Source of the DNA: CAIUPE01 sp046091665
GTDB lineage: Bacteria > Pseudomonadota > Alphaproteobacteria > Rhizobiales > Beijerinckiaceae
Assembly: GCA_046091665.1 (NCBI GenBank)
Contig: JBJTCD010000105.1
Location: forward strand, 1-12,248
DNA length: 12,248 nucleotides
Reading direction: 5' to 3'
Shown: positions 5,354-12,248 of the stretch, in pieces
Layout: every line of letters begins with the position of its first letter
How positions within the stretch are numbered: the stretch's first letter is position 1
The notes under the pieces: generated by a model
What the model was told of the DNA's origin: nothing
What the model saw: only the letters and a program-made list of their open reading frames with translations
Database searches by the model: none
Translations under genes and position numbers: made by a program

Positions 5354-5992
5354 ATGACCAGCCGCCGTTCCGTCCTTCTCTCCCTCGCCGCTTTGAGCGC
5401 CTTTGCCTCTGTGATCGGGGCAGATCCCGCCGCGGCTCAGGCCGCCAAGGCGGAAGAGCTCGCCGTGCCCGGTCCTTTGGGGGATGTCTGGCTCGGAAAA
5501 GAGGACGCCAAGGTCACAATCATCGAATATGCCTCAATGACCTGCCCGCATTGTGCTAATTTCCACGAGAAAATCTTTCCGGTTTTGAAGGAAAAATACA
5601 TCAATACGGGCAAAGTCCGCTTCACTTTGCGGGAATTCCCATTCGATCCACTGGCAACCGCCGCCTTCATGCTCGCACGCTGCAACGGGAACGACAAATA
5701 TTACGCCATGGTCGATCTGCTCTTCGCCCAACAGAAAGCCTGGTCATCCGCCCCGAAACCCGCCGAGGCTCTGCTTGCGACGGTCCGACAGGCCGGTTTC
5801 ACACAGGAATCTTTCGAAGCCTGCTTGAAAAACCAGTCCATCTATGACGCCGTCAAATCCGTTCAGGAACGAGGCGACAAAACATTCGGCGTCGACTCGA
5901 CGCCGACATTTTTTATAAACGGGCAGAAGAGTAGCGGGTCGTTAAGCGTTGAGGAACTTGATAAAATCCTCTCCCCTCTGGTTGGGGGCTAA
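5354..5992 (+). CDS. Exported DsbA-family thiol:disulfide oxidoreductase
   Basis: A 212-residue secreted thioredoxin-fold protein. The N-terminus MTSRRSVLLSLAALSAFAS followed by ADPAAAQA-AKA is an export signal with likely cleavage near residue 30; the twin arginine (4-5) without a full Tat motif leaves Sec or Tat open. The catalytic pair is C64-P-H-C67 within EYASMTCPHCANF, and the cis-proline loop is DSTPTFF (P184). The central helical insertion contains two further cysteines (C110, C157). Such proteins oxidise or isomerise disulfides in envelope proteins. It belongs to the thioredoxin_4 / BdbD-like DsbA group found immediately before smc in many alphaproteobacteria. It is 72 bp after dciA and 30 bp before smc, so probably cotranscribed. 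The symbol dsbA is withheld because paralogues are common. Confidence 0.92.
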   Translation: MTSRRSVLLSLAALSAFASVIGADPAAAQAAKAEELAVPGPLGDVWLGKEDAKVTIIEYASMTCPHCANFHEKIFPVLKEKYINTGKVRFTLREFPFDPLATAAFMLARCNGNDKYYAMVDLLFAQQKAWSSAPKPAEALLATVRQAGFTQESFEACLKNQSIYDAVKSVQERGDKTFGVDSTPTFFINGQKSSGSLSVEELDKILSPLVGG

Positions 5993-6022
5993 GGGCGCAC
6001 GCACTCCCCTTGGAGCGCGGCA

Positions 6023-9000
6023 ATGAAATTGACTGCCTTAAAGATCACGGGGTTCAAATCCTTCGTTGATCCGACAGAATTCCTGATCGAACCCGGCCTG
6101 ACTGGGGTGGTCGGGCCGAATGGTTGCGGCAAATCCAATCTCGTTGAGGCCCTGCGCTGGGTGATGGGCGAAAGCTCGCACAAGAGCCTGCGCGCCTCGG
6201 GCATGGATGACGTCATTTTCAACGGCACGACCGGTCGTCCGGCCCGCAATATGGCGGAAGTCACTCTTGCCATCGACAATCAGGACCGCAAAGCGCCTGC
6301 CGCCTACAACGACACCGAGACGCTCGAAGTCACCCGCCGCATCGAACGTGAGGAAGGTTCGACCTATCGTTTGAATGGGCGCGAAATCCGCGCCCGCGAC
6401 GTGCAGCTTCTTTTTGCCGATGCCGCGACCGGCGCGCGTTCGCCGGCGATGGTGCGGCAAGGCCAGATCGGCGAAATCATCAATGCGAAGCCGAGTGCCC
6501 GCCGTCGCATTCTCGAAGATGCCGCCGGCATCGCCGGATTGCATGGCCGTCGCCATGAAGCCGAGCTGCGGTTGAAAGCAGCAGAAGACAATCTCCAACG
6601 TCTTGATGACGTGATGAGCCAGATCGAATCACAGATTGATGGATTGAAGCGTCAATCGCGTCAGGCCGAGCGTTACAAAACCTTGTCAGCCGATATTCGT
6701 CGCACCGAAGCGATTTTGGCGTTACGCAGTTTGCGCGATGCGCGTTTGCATGTGACAGAGTCTGAAATTAAGGTTGAAGAAGCACGTGATGCGTTAACGC
6801 GCACTGGCTTGCGTCAGGCAGAAACTGCAAAAGATCAAGCGGTCGCGGCTGCCGCCATGCCGCGCTTGCGTGAAGCGGAAGCGGAAGCCGCTGCAGCGCT
6901 TCAACGTCTTGTGATTGCGCGTGAAACATTAGATGCCGACGAAGCGCGTGCGAAAGCGCGTGCTGATGAATTGACGCGCCGCGCGGAACAAATGCGCCGT
7001 GATCTTGAGCGCGAGAAACAACTCGCCGCTGATGCTGTGAAAGCGATTGAAACATTGGATGCCGAACGCGCATCCCTTGAAGCCGAGCGCGAAGCGACCG
7101 CTGAAAAACAATCTACCGCCGAGCGTATGAAGCGCGAACGCGAAGAGCATCTTGCGCGCGTTGAAGAAGAGTTTTCATCGTTGCAACGTCTCGTTGCTGA
7201 ATTGCAAGCGCGTCGTGAATCAATCGCCTCGCGTTTGCGTACCGAGCGTGAACGTGTTCAGCGTTTCACCGAACAGCATGAACGTAATGCAGCTGATCTC
7301 GCAGCGCTCGATCAAGAAGCGCATAGCGATCTTGAAGGCATCGCGCTTGCGAGCGAATTAAACGACGTCACTGAAGCGCTCGCCGAAGCCGAAATCGAAG
7401 CCGAAGAACGCCGCGCGGCACATACCGAAGCGCGTGATGTTGAGGCGGCTTTGCGCACGCCGCTCTCGGAAGCGGATCGCCTTGTGCAGCGATTAGAAAC
7501 TGAAATTCGCACACTAACGAAACTTCTCGCCAATGATGGCGAAGGCCGTTGGCCCGCGCTTGTTGATCAGATCACCGTGCGCAAAGGTTATGAATCGGCT
7601 CTGGGCGCCGCTTTCGGCGATGATCTCGATGCGGCTCTCGATCTCGCGGCGCCCGTGCATTGGCTCAATCCGGGCTCTTCCGAATTTGATCCGACATTAC
7701 CGGAAGGCGTGATATCGCTTGCATCGCTCGTTGAAGCGCCCTCAGAATTGCAACGCCGCTTGAAACAGATTGGTCTTGTCGATGTGGAGCAAGGGGAGCG
7801 ACTTCGCGCTTCATTGAAGACCGGACAAATTCTTGTCTCGACCGATGGTGCCGTGTGGCGCTGGGATGGTTATGTTGCGTCAGCGGGCGCACCCACACCG
7901 GCCGCGCGCCGCTTGGCAGAACGCAATCGCTTGGGCGATCTTGAAACAGAAGCGGATGAAGCGCGTCGTAACCTCGCGCGTCTCAAAGCCGATATGGATG
8001 AAGCCTCATCGCAAGTGCGCGTTGCAGCAGAAGCCGAAAACGCAAGCGTTATCGCGTTGCGCGAAACACGTAAAAAACTTGAAGGGCTTCGCGAGCGTTT
8101 GGCTGTTGTCGAAAAACGCGATCGTGATCGTATGGCGCGTCGCTCGGCTCTCGTTGAAGCCTCTGAGCGTCTTTCAACGTCGGTTGTTGAAGCACAAGCC
8201 GCGTTGAATGACGCTGAACAGCAAGAGCGCGATCTTCCCGATATGGCGGAAAAAGAAGGCGCCTTGATGCATACACGCGCAAGCGTTCAATCGCTTCGCG
8301 TGGCGCTGGCTGATGCCACGGCCGCTTACCAAAGCATCCAACGTGAATCGGAAGCGCGCGAACGTCGTCTCTCGGCCATAGCTTCGGAAAAACAGGGCTG
8401 GATGGATCGCTCGCAGCACACGATCGCGCACAGCCAAGAAATCGAAGCGCGTTTGGCGGAAGTGATTGCTGAATCAGACGAGCTTTCTGGCGCTCCGGCC
8501 ATCTTCAACGAGCGTCGTTTGGCGCTCGCCGGCGAAGTTCAAAACGCAGAAGAAACTCGTAAAGCGCGTGCGGATGAACTCGCGATTGCAGAAACCGCTC
8601 TCGCAGAAGCCGATCGTCATGCGCGCGAAGCACTCGCCGTTTTCACCGCTGCGCGTGAAGAACAAGTGCGCAGTGAAATGCGCCTAGAAGCGGCACAACA
8701 ATCTTTGGCCGCACAGATGGCTTCAATCGAAGAGCGCTTTGAAGAACCCGAAGCCGCTTTGGTTGAACGCATCGGTGAAGACGCGATTGAAAATGTCGAT
8801 GATCCATCTGAGCTCGCGACAAAACTTGATCAATGGAAGAGCGAGCGTGATCGTTTGGGTGCCGTCAATCTGCGCGCTGATGATGAGTTACGTGAAATTG
8901 ATGAGCGTCGCACCGCGATGGAGACCGAGAAGGAAGATCTCGTTGAAGCGATCCGTCGTTTGCGCTCTGCGATTGGCACTTTGAACAAGGAAGGTCGCGA

Positions 9001-9481
9001 ACGTTTGCTCGCCGCTTTCGATATCGTCCAAGGCCATTTCGAAAAGCTTTTCACCTCGCTCTTTGGCGGTGGCACAGCGAAGCTTCAATTGATCGAATCG
9101 GATGACCCGCTCGAAGCCGGTCTTGAAATCCTTGCCCATCCGCCGGGCAAAAAGCCATCGACCCTCTCATTGCTCTCGGGTGGTGAACAGGCTTTGACCG
9201 CCATCGCGTTGATCTTCGCGGTGTTCTTGACGAACCCGTCGCCGATCTGCGTGCTCGACGAAGTCGACGCGCCGCTCGATGACGCCAATGTCGAGCGCTA
9301 TTGCGACCTGCTCAACGATATGGCGCGCTCCACAGAGAACCGTTTTGTCGTGATCACCCATAATCCGATCACGATCGCGCGGATGGATCGCCTCTTCGGT
9401 GTAACCATGGCCGAGCGCGGCGTGAGCCAGCTTGTCTCGGTCGACCTCGGCACGGCGGAATCATATCTCAAAGCCTCGTGA
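6023..9481 (+). CDS. smc: Chromosome segregation protein SMC
   Basis: SMC is the ATPase core of the bacterial condensin complex with ScpA and ScpB; it loops and compacts the chromosome during segregation. The 1152-residue protein is complete. It has an N-terminal ATPase half with Walker A GPNGCGKS (31-38), a long coiled coil (about 170-500) and a hinge of roughly 130 residues (about 503-636, rich in WPALVDQ, GYESALGAAFGDDLDAALD, WRWDGY). A second coiled coil (about 640-1000) leads to the C-terminal half with signature LSGGEQ (1051-1056) and Walker B PICVLDEVD (D1079, E1080). The hinge is compact, as usual for alphaproteobacterial SMC. GGAG (6012-6015) lies 7 nt before the ATG. It ends the dciA-dsbA-smc run. 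Codon choice shifts between the conserved ends and the coiled-coil middle. Confidence 0.97.
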   Translation: MKLTALKITGFKSFVDPTEFLIEPGLTGVVGPNGCGKSNLVEALRWVMGESSHKSLRASGMDDVIFNGTTGRPARNMAEVTLAIDNQDRKAPAAYNDTETLEVTRRIEREEGSTYRLNGREIRARDVQLLFADAATGARSPAMVRQGQIGEIINAKPSARRRILEDAAGIAGLHGRRHEAELRLKAAEDNLQRLDDVMSQIESQIDGLKRQSRQAERYKTLSADIRRTEAILALRSLRDARLHVTESEIKVEEARDALTRTGLRQAETAKDQAVAAAAMPRLREAEAEAAAALQRLVIARETLDADEARAKARADELTRRAEQMRRDLEREKQLAADAVKAIETLDAERASLEAEREATAEKQSTAERMKREREEHLARVEEEFSSLQRLVAELQARRESIASRLRTERERVQRFTEQHERNAADLAALDQEAHSDLEGIALASELNDVTEALAEAEIEAEERRAAHTEARDVEAALRTPLSEADRLVQRLETEIRTLTKLLANDGEGRWPALVDQITVRKGYESALGAAFGDDLDAALDLAAPVHWLNPGSSEFDPTLPEGVISLASLVEAPSELQRRLKQIGLVDVEQGERLRASLKTGQILVSTDGAVWRWDGYVASAGAPTPAARRLAERNRLGDLETEADEARRNLARLKADMDEASSQVRVAAEAENASVIALRETRKKLEGLRERLAVVEKRDRDRMARRSALVEASERLSTSVVEAQAALNDAEQQERDLPDMAEKEGALMHTRASVQSLRVALADATAAYQSIQRESEARERRLSAIASEKQGWMDRSQHTIAHSQEIEARLAEVIAESDELSGAPAIFNERRLALAGEVQNAEETRKARADELAIAETALAEADRHAREALAVFTAAREEQVRSEMRLEAAQQSLAAQMASIEERFEEPEAALVERIGEDAIENVDDPSELATKLDQWKSERDRLGAVNLRADDELREIDERRTAMETEKEDLVEAIRRLRSAIGTLNKEGRERLLAAFDIVQGHFEKLFTSLFGGGTAKLQLIESDDPLEAGLEILAHPPGKKPSTLSLLSGGEQALTAIALIFAVFLTNPSPICVLDEVDAPLDDANVERYCDLLNDMARSTENRFVVITHNPITIARMDRLFGVTMAERGVSQLVSVDLGTAESYLKAS

Positions 9482-9534
9482 CGCGGTGCAACACAAAGCC
9501 CGTGTGAGACCAAAGGCGAAGCCGCTCTAAATCC

Positions 9535-9556
9535 TTGAAAATATTATGATTTTCAA
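9535..9556 (+). repeat. AT-rich 8-bp inverted repeat upstream of the atp promoter
   Basis: TTGAAAAT (9535-9542) and ATTTTCAA (9549-9556) are perfect reverse complements with a 6-nt spacer. The repeat lies 53 bp after the smc stop and ends 25 bp before the -35 element of the candidate atp promoter. It could be a transcription-factor operator or a weak AT-rich stem after smc; it lacks a GC-rich stem and so does not look like a standard terminator. Confidence 0.4.
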
Positions 9557-9581
9557 TGGGTTAAGGAAAGGAGCCGTTGCC

Positions 9582-9610
9582 TTGACAGGCTAGGGGTAAA
9601 AAACTACGGT
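9582..9610 (+). promoter_or_regulatory. Candidate housekeeping promoter for the atp operon
   Basis: A perfect -35 element TTGACA (9582-9587) is followed after 17 nt by TACGGT (9605-9610), a poor -10 keeping T, A and the final T. Alphaproteobacterial sigma-70-type promoters often have a strong TTGAC and a degenerate -10. Position supports the call: it is the only good candidate in the 245-bp region between smc and atpI, and would leave a leader of roughly 110 nt. Confidence 0.5.
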
Positions 9611-9632
9611 GCTCGCGCTCGAAAGGGCGAGC
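9611..9632 (+). other. Leader hairpin in the atp operon 5' region
   Basis: GCTCGC (9611-9616) pairs with GCGAGC (9627-9632). An alternative register, CGCTC-GAAA-GGGCG (9616-9629), gives a GNRA-type tetraloop hairpin. It would lie at the very 5' end of the predicted transcript and might stabilise it; this role is inferred. Confidence 0.3.
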
Positions 9633-9694
9633 CAGACCTCGGCTCAGTCGTTCTTCACCGGCAGGGTTTTACTAAACGCAATACAGCCGATAGA

Positions 9695-9714
9695 CGCGAA
9701 AAACGAGTTTCGCG
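9695..9714 (+). other. Hairpin just before the atpI ribosome binding site
   Basis: CGCGAAA (9695-9701) and TTTCGCG (9708-9714) are exact reverse complements around a 6-nt loop. The stem ends 4 nt before the AGGG (9719-9722) that precedes the atpI start, so it could influence initiation on the leader of the atp transcript. Confidence 0.4.
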
Positions 9715-9726
9715 GAACAGGGTCCG

Positions 9727-10104
9727 ATGGAAGAGGTGGATCACGAAAACGATGGAGACCACGCTCTTCAGGAGCGGCTCACGAAATTGGGAGGTGCGAT
9801 TGAGAAGAAGCGAGCGGGCTCTTTCGAAGCGGATCGCAGACTGGCGGAAGCCGCGTCTGTGGTTGGAGAAACCGGTAAAGCCATGGCGCTAGGGTTCCGT
9901 GCACTATCGGAGTTGATTGCGGGAGTGGCTGTGGGGGGGTTTATTGGGTGGCAAATCGACCGATGGTCAGGACTTTCACCCATATTCCTGTTAGTATTCT
10001 TGATGCTTGGTTTCGCCGCCGGCTTCTGGAACGTCGTCAAACTAGGGAGCGGCAAAAGCTCCACCCGATCGATGGGCTCGAATATGAACGGCCGTAGCGG
10101 CTAA
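9727..10104 (+). CDS. atpI: F1Fo ATP synthase assembly protein AtpI
   Basis: A 125-residue inner-membrane protein. A charged N-terminal third (1-50, ERLTKLGGAIEKKRA) is typical of alphaproteobacterial AtpI. Two membrane helices follow (about 62-80 with GVAVGGFIGWQIDRW, and about 86-107 with PIFLLVFLMLGFAAGFWNVVKL), then a short polar tail. AtpI is a non-stoichiometric factor that helps assemble the c-ring and may be involved in cation supply. AGGG (9719-9722) lies 4 nt before the ATG. It heads the Fo operon; its stop codon overlaps the strong ribosome binding site of atpB. Confidence 0.88.
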   Translation: MEEVDHENDGDHALQERLTKLGGAIEKKRAGSFEADRRLAEAASVVGETGKAMALGFRALSELIAGVAVGGFIGWQIDRWSGLSPIFLLVFLMLGFAAGFWNVVKLGSGKSSTRSMGSNMNGRSG

Positions 10105-10118
10105 GGAGGGGTAACAAA

Positions 10119-10859
10119 GTGGCAGCTGAAAGTCCCATTGATCAGTTTGTGATTAAACAGGTGTTTGATGTCGGCTCCTTGCCCGTAACCAACTCCGCTA
10201 TCTTCATGATTTCCATTCTCGTGGTGGCGAGTTTCATTATGATCTTCGGTACTTCCTCGCGCGCACTCGTTCCAGGGCGGTTACAATCGCTTAGCGAGTT
10301 GGCCTATGAGTTTGTCGCATCAACCGTTCGCGGTACCGCTGGGCAAGATGGGATGCGTTTCTTCCCAATGGTCTTCTCTCTTTTCATATTCGTATTATTG
10401 TCAAATTTGATCGGCATTATTCCGTATACATTTACAGTCACTAGTCATATAATTATAACTTTCGCTTTGGCTGCGCTCGTAATACTGACAGTGATATTAT
10501 ATGGCCTTTATCGACACGGTACTCATTTTTTTCATCTTTTTGTCCCGTCGGGCGTGCCGATTTTACTTGTACCTCTGATCGTGATGATTGAAATTATTTC
10601 TTTCATATCACGTCCGATCAGCCTATCGGTGCGGTTATTCGCAAATATGCTGGCTGGTCATATCACTTTAAAAATGTTTGGCGGTTTTGTAACAATGCTG
10701 TTAGTATCTGGCTCGTGGGCGGCATATCTTGCACCCATCCCTTTTGTGTTCACCATTGCCCTAACGGCTCTCGAATTGCTTGTGGCATTCTTACAGGCTT
10801 ATGTGTTTGCAATTTTAACAAGCGTTTATCTGAATGACGCGATACACCCTGGACATTAG
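10119..10859 (+). CDS. atpB: F1Fo ATP synthase subunit a
   Basis: Subunit a forms the two proton half-channels of the Fo motor in the inner membrane. The 246-residue protein is a normal length with five to six hydrophobic helices. The essential arginine is R172 in SLSVRLFANMLAGH, and the last helix holds LELLVAFLQAYVFAILTSVYL with the conserved glutamine at 226. The start is GTG at 10119, set by an unusually strong Shine-Dalgarno AAGGAGGGG (10103-10111) 7 nt upstream that overlaps the atpI stop. The N-terminus SPIDQFVIKQVFDV matches the family. Base composition is more AT-rich than in smc, as expected for hydrophobic codons. Confidence 0.97.
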   Translation: MAAESPIDQFVIKQVFDVGSLPVTNSAIFMISILVVASFIMIFGTSSRALVPGRLQSLSELAYEFVASTVRGTAGQDGMRFFPMVFSLFIFVLLSNLIGIIPYTFTVTSHIIITFALAALVILTVILYGLYRHGTHFFHLFVPSGVPILLVPLIVMIEIISFISRPISLSVRLFANMLAGHITLKMFGGFVTMLLVSGSWAAYLAPIPFVFTIALTALELLVAFLQAYVFAILTSVYLNDAIHPGH

Positions 10860-10911
10860 AGGACTTTACGATCTTACTATTCAATTGAAAAATATACGAA
10901 CAGGAGCAAAC

Positions 10912-11139
10912 ATGGATCCCCTATCTGCAAAATTTATTGGCGCGGGTCTCGCCGCGATCGGCACTGGTATTTCCGCTGTTGGCGTCGGATTAATCTTTGG
11001 TAATTTTTTATTGGGAGCATTACGGAACCCCTCCGCTTCCGACGGCCAATTTGGTCGCGTCTTCATCGGAGTGGCTCTCGCGGAAGGCCTCGGTATTTTC
11101 GCTTTCCTCGTGGCTATCCTCTTGCTCTTTGTGCTGTAA
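10912..11139 (+). CDS. atpE: F1Fo ATP synthase subunit c
   Basis: The proteolipid that forms the rotating c-ring. It has 75 residues: two membrane helices (about 10-32 and 50-74) joined by a polar loop containing R38-N39-P40. Helix 1 carries the glycine-rich packing motif (GTGISAVGVGLIFG, 17-30), and helix 2 has the proton-carrying carboxylate E58 in ALAEGLGIFAFLVA. There is no sodium-type ligand set, so proton use is expected. AGGAG (10902-10906) is 5 nt before the ATG. An ATG at 10834 in the same frame would overlap atpB and add a non-homologous tail, so it was not used. Confidence 0.97.
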   Translation: MDPLSAKFIGAGLAAIGTGISAVGVGLIFGNFLLGALRNPSASDGQFGRVFIGVALAEGLGIFAFLVAILLLFVL

Positions 11140-11212
11140 TAAAGACTTCGGGCAACAGTCAAACTTTTGTGTTCGATAGTGTTGTAATAAAGGCACAATA
11201 AATTTATGTGGG

Positions 11213-11232
11213 GCCTCAATAGCTAAAGAGGC
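11213..11232 (+). other. Short stem-loop between atpE and the b' gene
   Basis: GCCTC (11213-11217) pairs with GAGGC (11228-11232) around a 10-nt loop, inside the 125-bp gap between atpE and the b' start, the longest gap in the operon. No T-run follows. It may help set the higher level of subunit c relative to b and b', but it is short. Confidence 0.25.
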
Positions 11233-11264
11233 GCGAGCCTACGAATTTTATGAGAGAAACTTGG

Positions 11265-11783
11265 ATGGCAACGACACCAGAAGCCGCTAAGACTAGTTTT
11301 CCTCCCTTCGACCAATCGACTTTCGAGCCGCAGCTTGTTTGGCTAGCGATCGTGTTTGGCATTCTTTATCTCCTCATGTCGAGGGTTGCATTGCCGCGTA
11401 TTGAAGCGATTTTCGATGCACGGCGTGTAGCTCGGGAGGCAGATATTAGCGAAGCCGCTCGTTTGCGCTCTGAAACCGAGTCGGCGATTGCGTCTTTCGA
11501 GAAAGCACTCGCCGATGCGCATGCACGTGCGGAAGACATTAGCAACCAAACGCGTGATCGTTTGAATGTAGAGATCACAAAGAAGCGCTCCGTATTCGAT
11601 GCTGAACTCACTGCCAATCGTGATACCGAAGAACGCACGATTGCTGAAAGGAAGGATAAAGCGATGGCGAATGTTGGTGAAATCGCATCAGAAGCAACTC
11701 TCGCCATTGTGCGTCAATTGTCTGGCGTTACACCAGTTACAAGCGAAGCGGCAGCCGTTGTAGGCCGTGTTTTGAAGAACTAA
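11265..11783 (+). CDS. atpG: F1Fo ATP synthase subunit b' (peripheral stalk)
   Basis: One of two b-type stator subunits, as is usual in alphaproteobacteria. The symbol atpG is used here for b' and not for the gamma subunit. Counting from ATG 11265 (172 residues), the N-terminus is followed by FPPFDQSTFEPQLVWLAIVFGILYLLMSRVALPRI with one membrane helix (about 19-38). A long charged helix with ARRVAREADISEAARLRSETE follows, forming the stalk that holds F1 still. An in-frame ATG at 11250 would add five residues; 11265 is preferred because GAGAG (11252-11256) lies 8 nt before it. It is followed 13 bp later by the b subunit gene. Confidence 0.9.
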   Translation: MATTPEAAKTSFPPFDQSTFEPQLVWLAIVFGILYLLMSRVALPRIEAIFDARRVAREADISEAARLRSETESAIASFEKALADAHARAEDISNQTRDRLNVEITKKRSVFDAELTANRDTEERTIAERKDKAMANVGEIASEATLAIVRQLSGVTPVTSEAAAVVGRVLKN

Positions 11784-11796
11784 TAAGGAGCGCACG

Positions 11797-12248
11797 ATGA
11801 ACGCTTCATTCTGGGTTGCCGCGGCCTTTGTCGTTTTCATGGGTGTACTTTGGTATCTCGGCGCCTTTAAAACGGTGATCGCCGGTCTCGACAATCGAGC
11901 CGAAGCGATCCGTAAAGAACTCGAAGAAGCCAAGGCCTTGCGTGAAGAAGCACAGCGCGTGTTTCAAGAATACAAGAAAAAATTTGCTGCCTCCGAACAT
12001 GAAGCGGATGAGATCATCGCGCGTGCGAAGTCAGAAGCCGCGCGTTACACTGCGGAAGTAGATGCTGAATTCCAAAGCTTCATGAAGCGTCGTCGCGAAA
12101 TGGCAGAAAAGCGCATCGCGCAAGCTGAAGCCAATGCGATGGCCGAAGTGCGCTCGGCTGCTGCTGATGCGGCAATTAAAGCCTCTGAAATTATCTTGCG
12201 TCAAACAGTTGTGGGAGCCACGGCCGACAAATTGCTTGAGCAAGATCT
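11797..12248 (+). CDS. atpF: F1Fo ATP synthase subunit b (3' partial)
   Basis: The frame is open from ATG 11797 to the window end (150 complete codons, no stop), so the C-terminus is missing. The N-terminus MNASFWVAAAFVVFMGVLWYLGAF (1-24) is the single membrane anchor. LDNRAEAIRKELEEAKALREEAQ follows, and then a long charged helix with Ala/Glu/Lys/Arg repeats forms the peripheral stalk that dimerises with b'. AAGGAG (11785-11790) lies 6 nt upstream, a strong ribosome binding site starting right after the b' stop. The visible part shows no interruption. Confidence 0.93.
   Translation, partial: MNASFWVAAAFVVFMGVLWYLGAFKTVIAGLDNRAEAIRKELEEAKALREEAQRVFQEYKKKFAASEHEADEIIARAKSEAARYTAEVDAEFQSFMKRRREMAEKRIAQAEANAMAEVRSAAADAAIKASEIILRQTVVGATADKLLEQD

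Noticed and set aside
6038..6598. A 186-codon antisense open frame inside smc
   Set aside because: It has no recognisable domain or ribosome site and is explained by the strong codon bias of smc on the other strand.
9609..9803. Short open frame starting in the atp leader
   Set aside because: It runs out of frame into atpI, lacks a ribosome site and resembles nothing known.
10880..10889. TTCAATTGAA palindrome between atpB and atpE
   Set aside because: A short AT-rich palindrome of this size is common by chance and has no promoter next to it.
10834..10911. Upstream ATG in the atpE frame
   Set aside because: It overlaps atpB, would add a non-homologous tail, and the strong AGGAG lies before 10912.

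Overview
The window looks like a chromosomal segment of an alphaproteobacterium, most likely of the order Hyphomicrobiales (Rhizobiales). Three things point there. The ATP synthase Fo genes run atpI-atpB-atpE-b'-b as a separate cluster. A dciA(DUF721)-dsbA-smc run lies divergent to mutY, an order familiar from that class. Signs of the PhyR/EcfG general stress response, which is restricted to Alphaproteobacteria, occur at the left end. Genus and species cannot be read from the sequence. I see no mobile element, CRISPR array, tRNA or rRNA.

Left part (1-2750), stress-response flavour. The window opens inside a PhyR-like receiver domain whose phospho-acceptor aspartate position reads glutamate. 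It is followed by a perfect EcfG-type promoter (GGAAC-N16-CGTT, 433-457) in front of a DUF892/YciE-F ferritin-like gene and a KGG-repeat (YciG/Con-10-like) gene, two partners that also travel together in enterobacteria. galE (UDP-glucose 4-epimerase) lies convergently on the minus strand. In the short region upstream of galE a second perfect GGAAC-N16-CGTT site (2410-2434) points the other way, into an unrecognised 63-residue gene. That gene abuts an MBL-fold hydrolase gene of the LACTB2-like type.

Middle (2660-9481), housekeeping. The MBL hydrolase ends 1 bp from the end of convergent mutY (adenine glycosylase, with all catalytic and Fe-S residues). Divergent from mutY runs dciA (DUF721, probable helicase-loading protein), an exported DsbA-like thiol oxidoreductase and a complete smc chromosome-condensation ATPase.

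Right part (9482-12248), energy. A 245-bp leader contains an AT-rich inverted repeat, a housekeeping-type promoter with a perfect -35, and two hairpins. It is followed by atpI, atpB, atpE, the b' subunit gene and the start of the b subunit gene, which runs off the window. These encode the proton channel and peripheral stalk of the F1Fo ATP synthase; the F1 genes are not here.

The most interesting material is at the left. Two exact EcfG promoters within 2 kb, next to a PhyR-like receiver that lacks its aspartate, drive a ferritin-like protein whose metal-ligand positions look eroded, a KGG protein and an orphan 63-residue protein.
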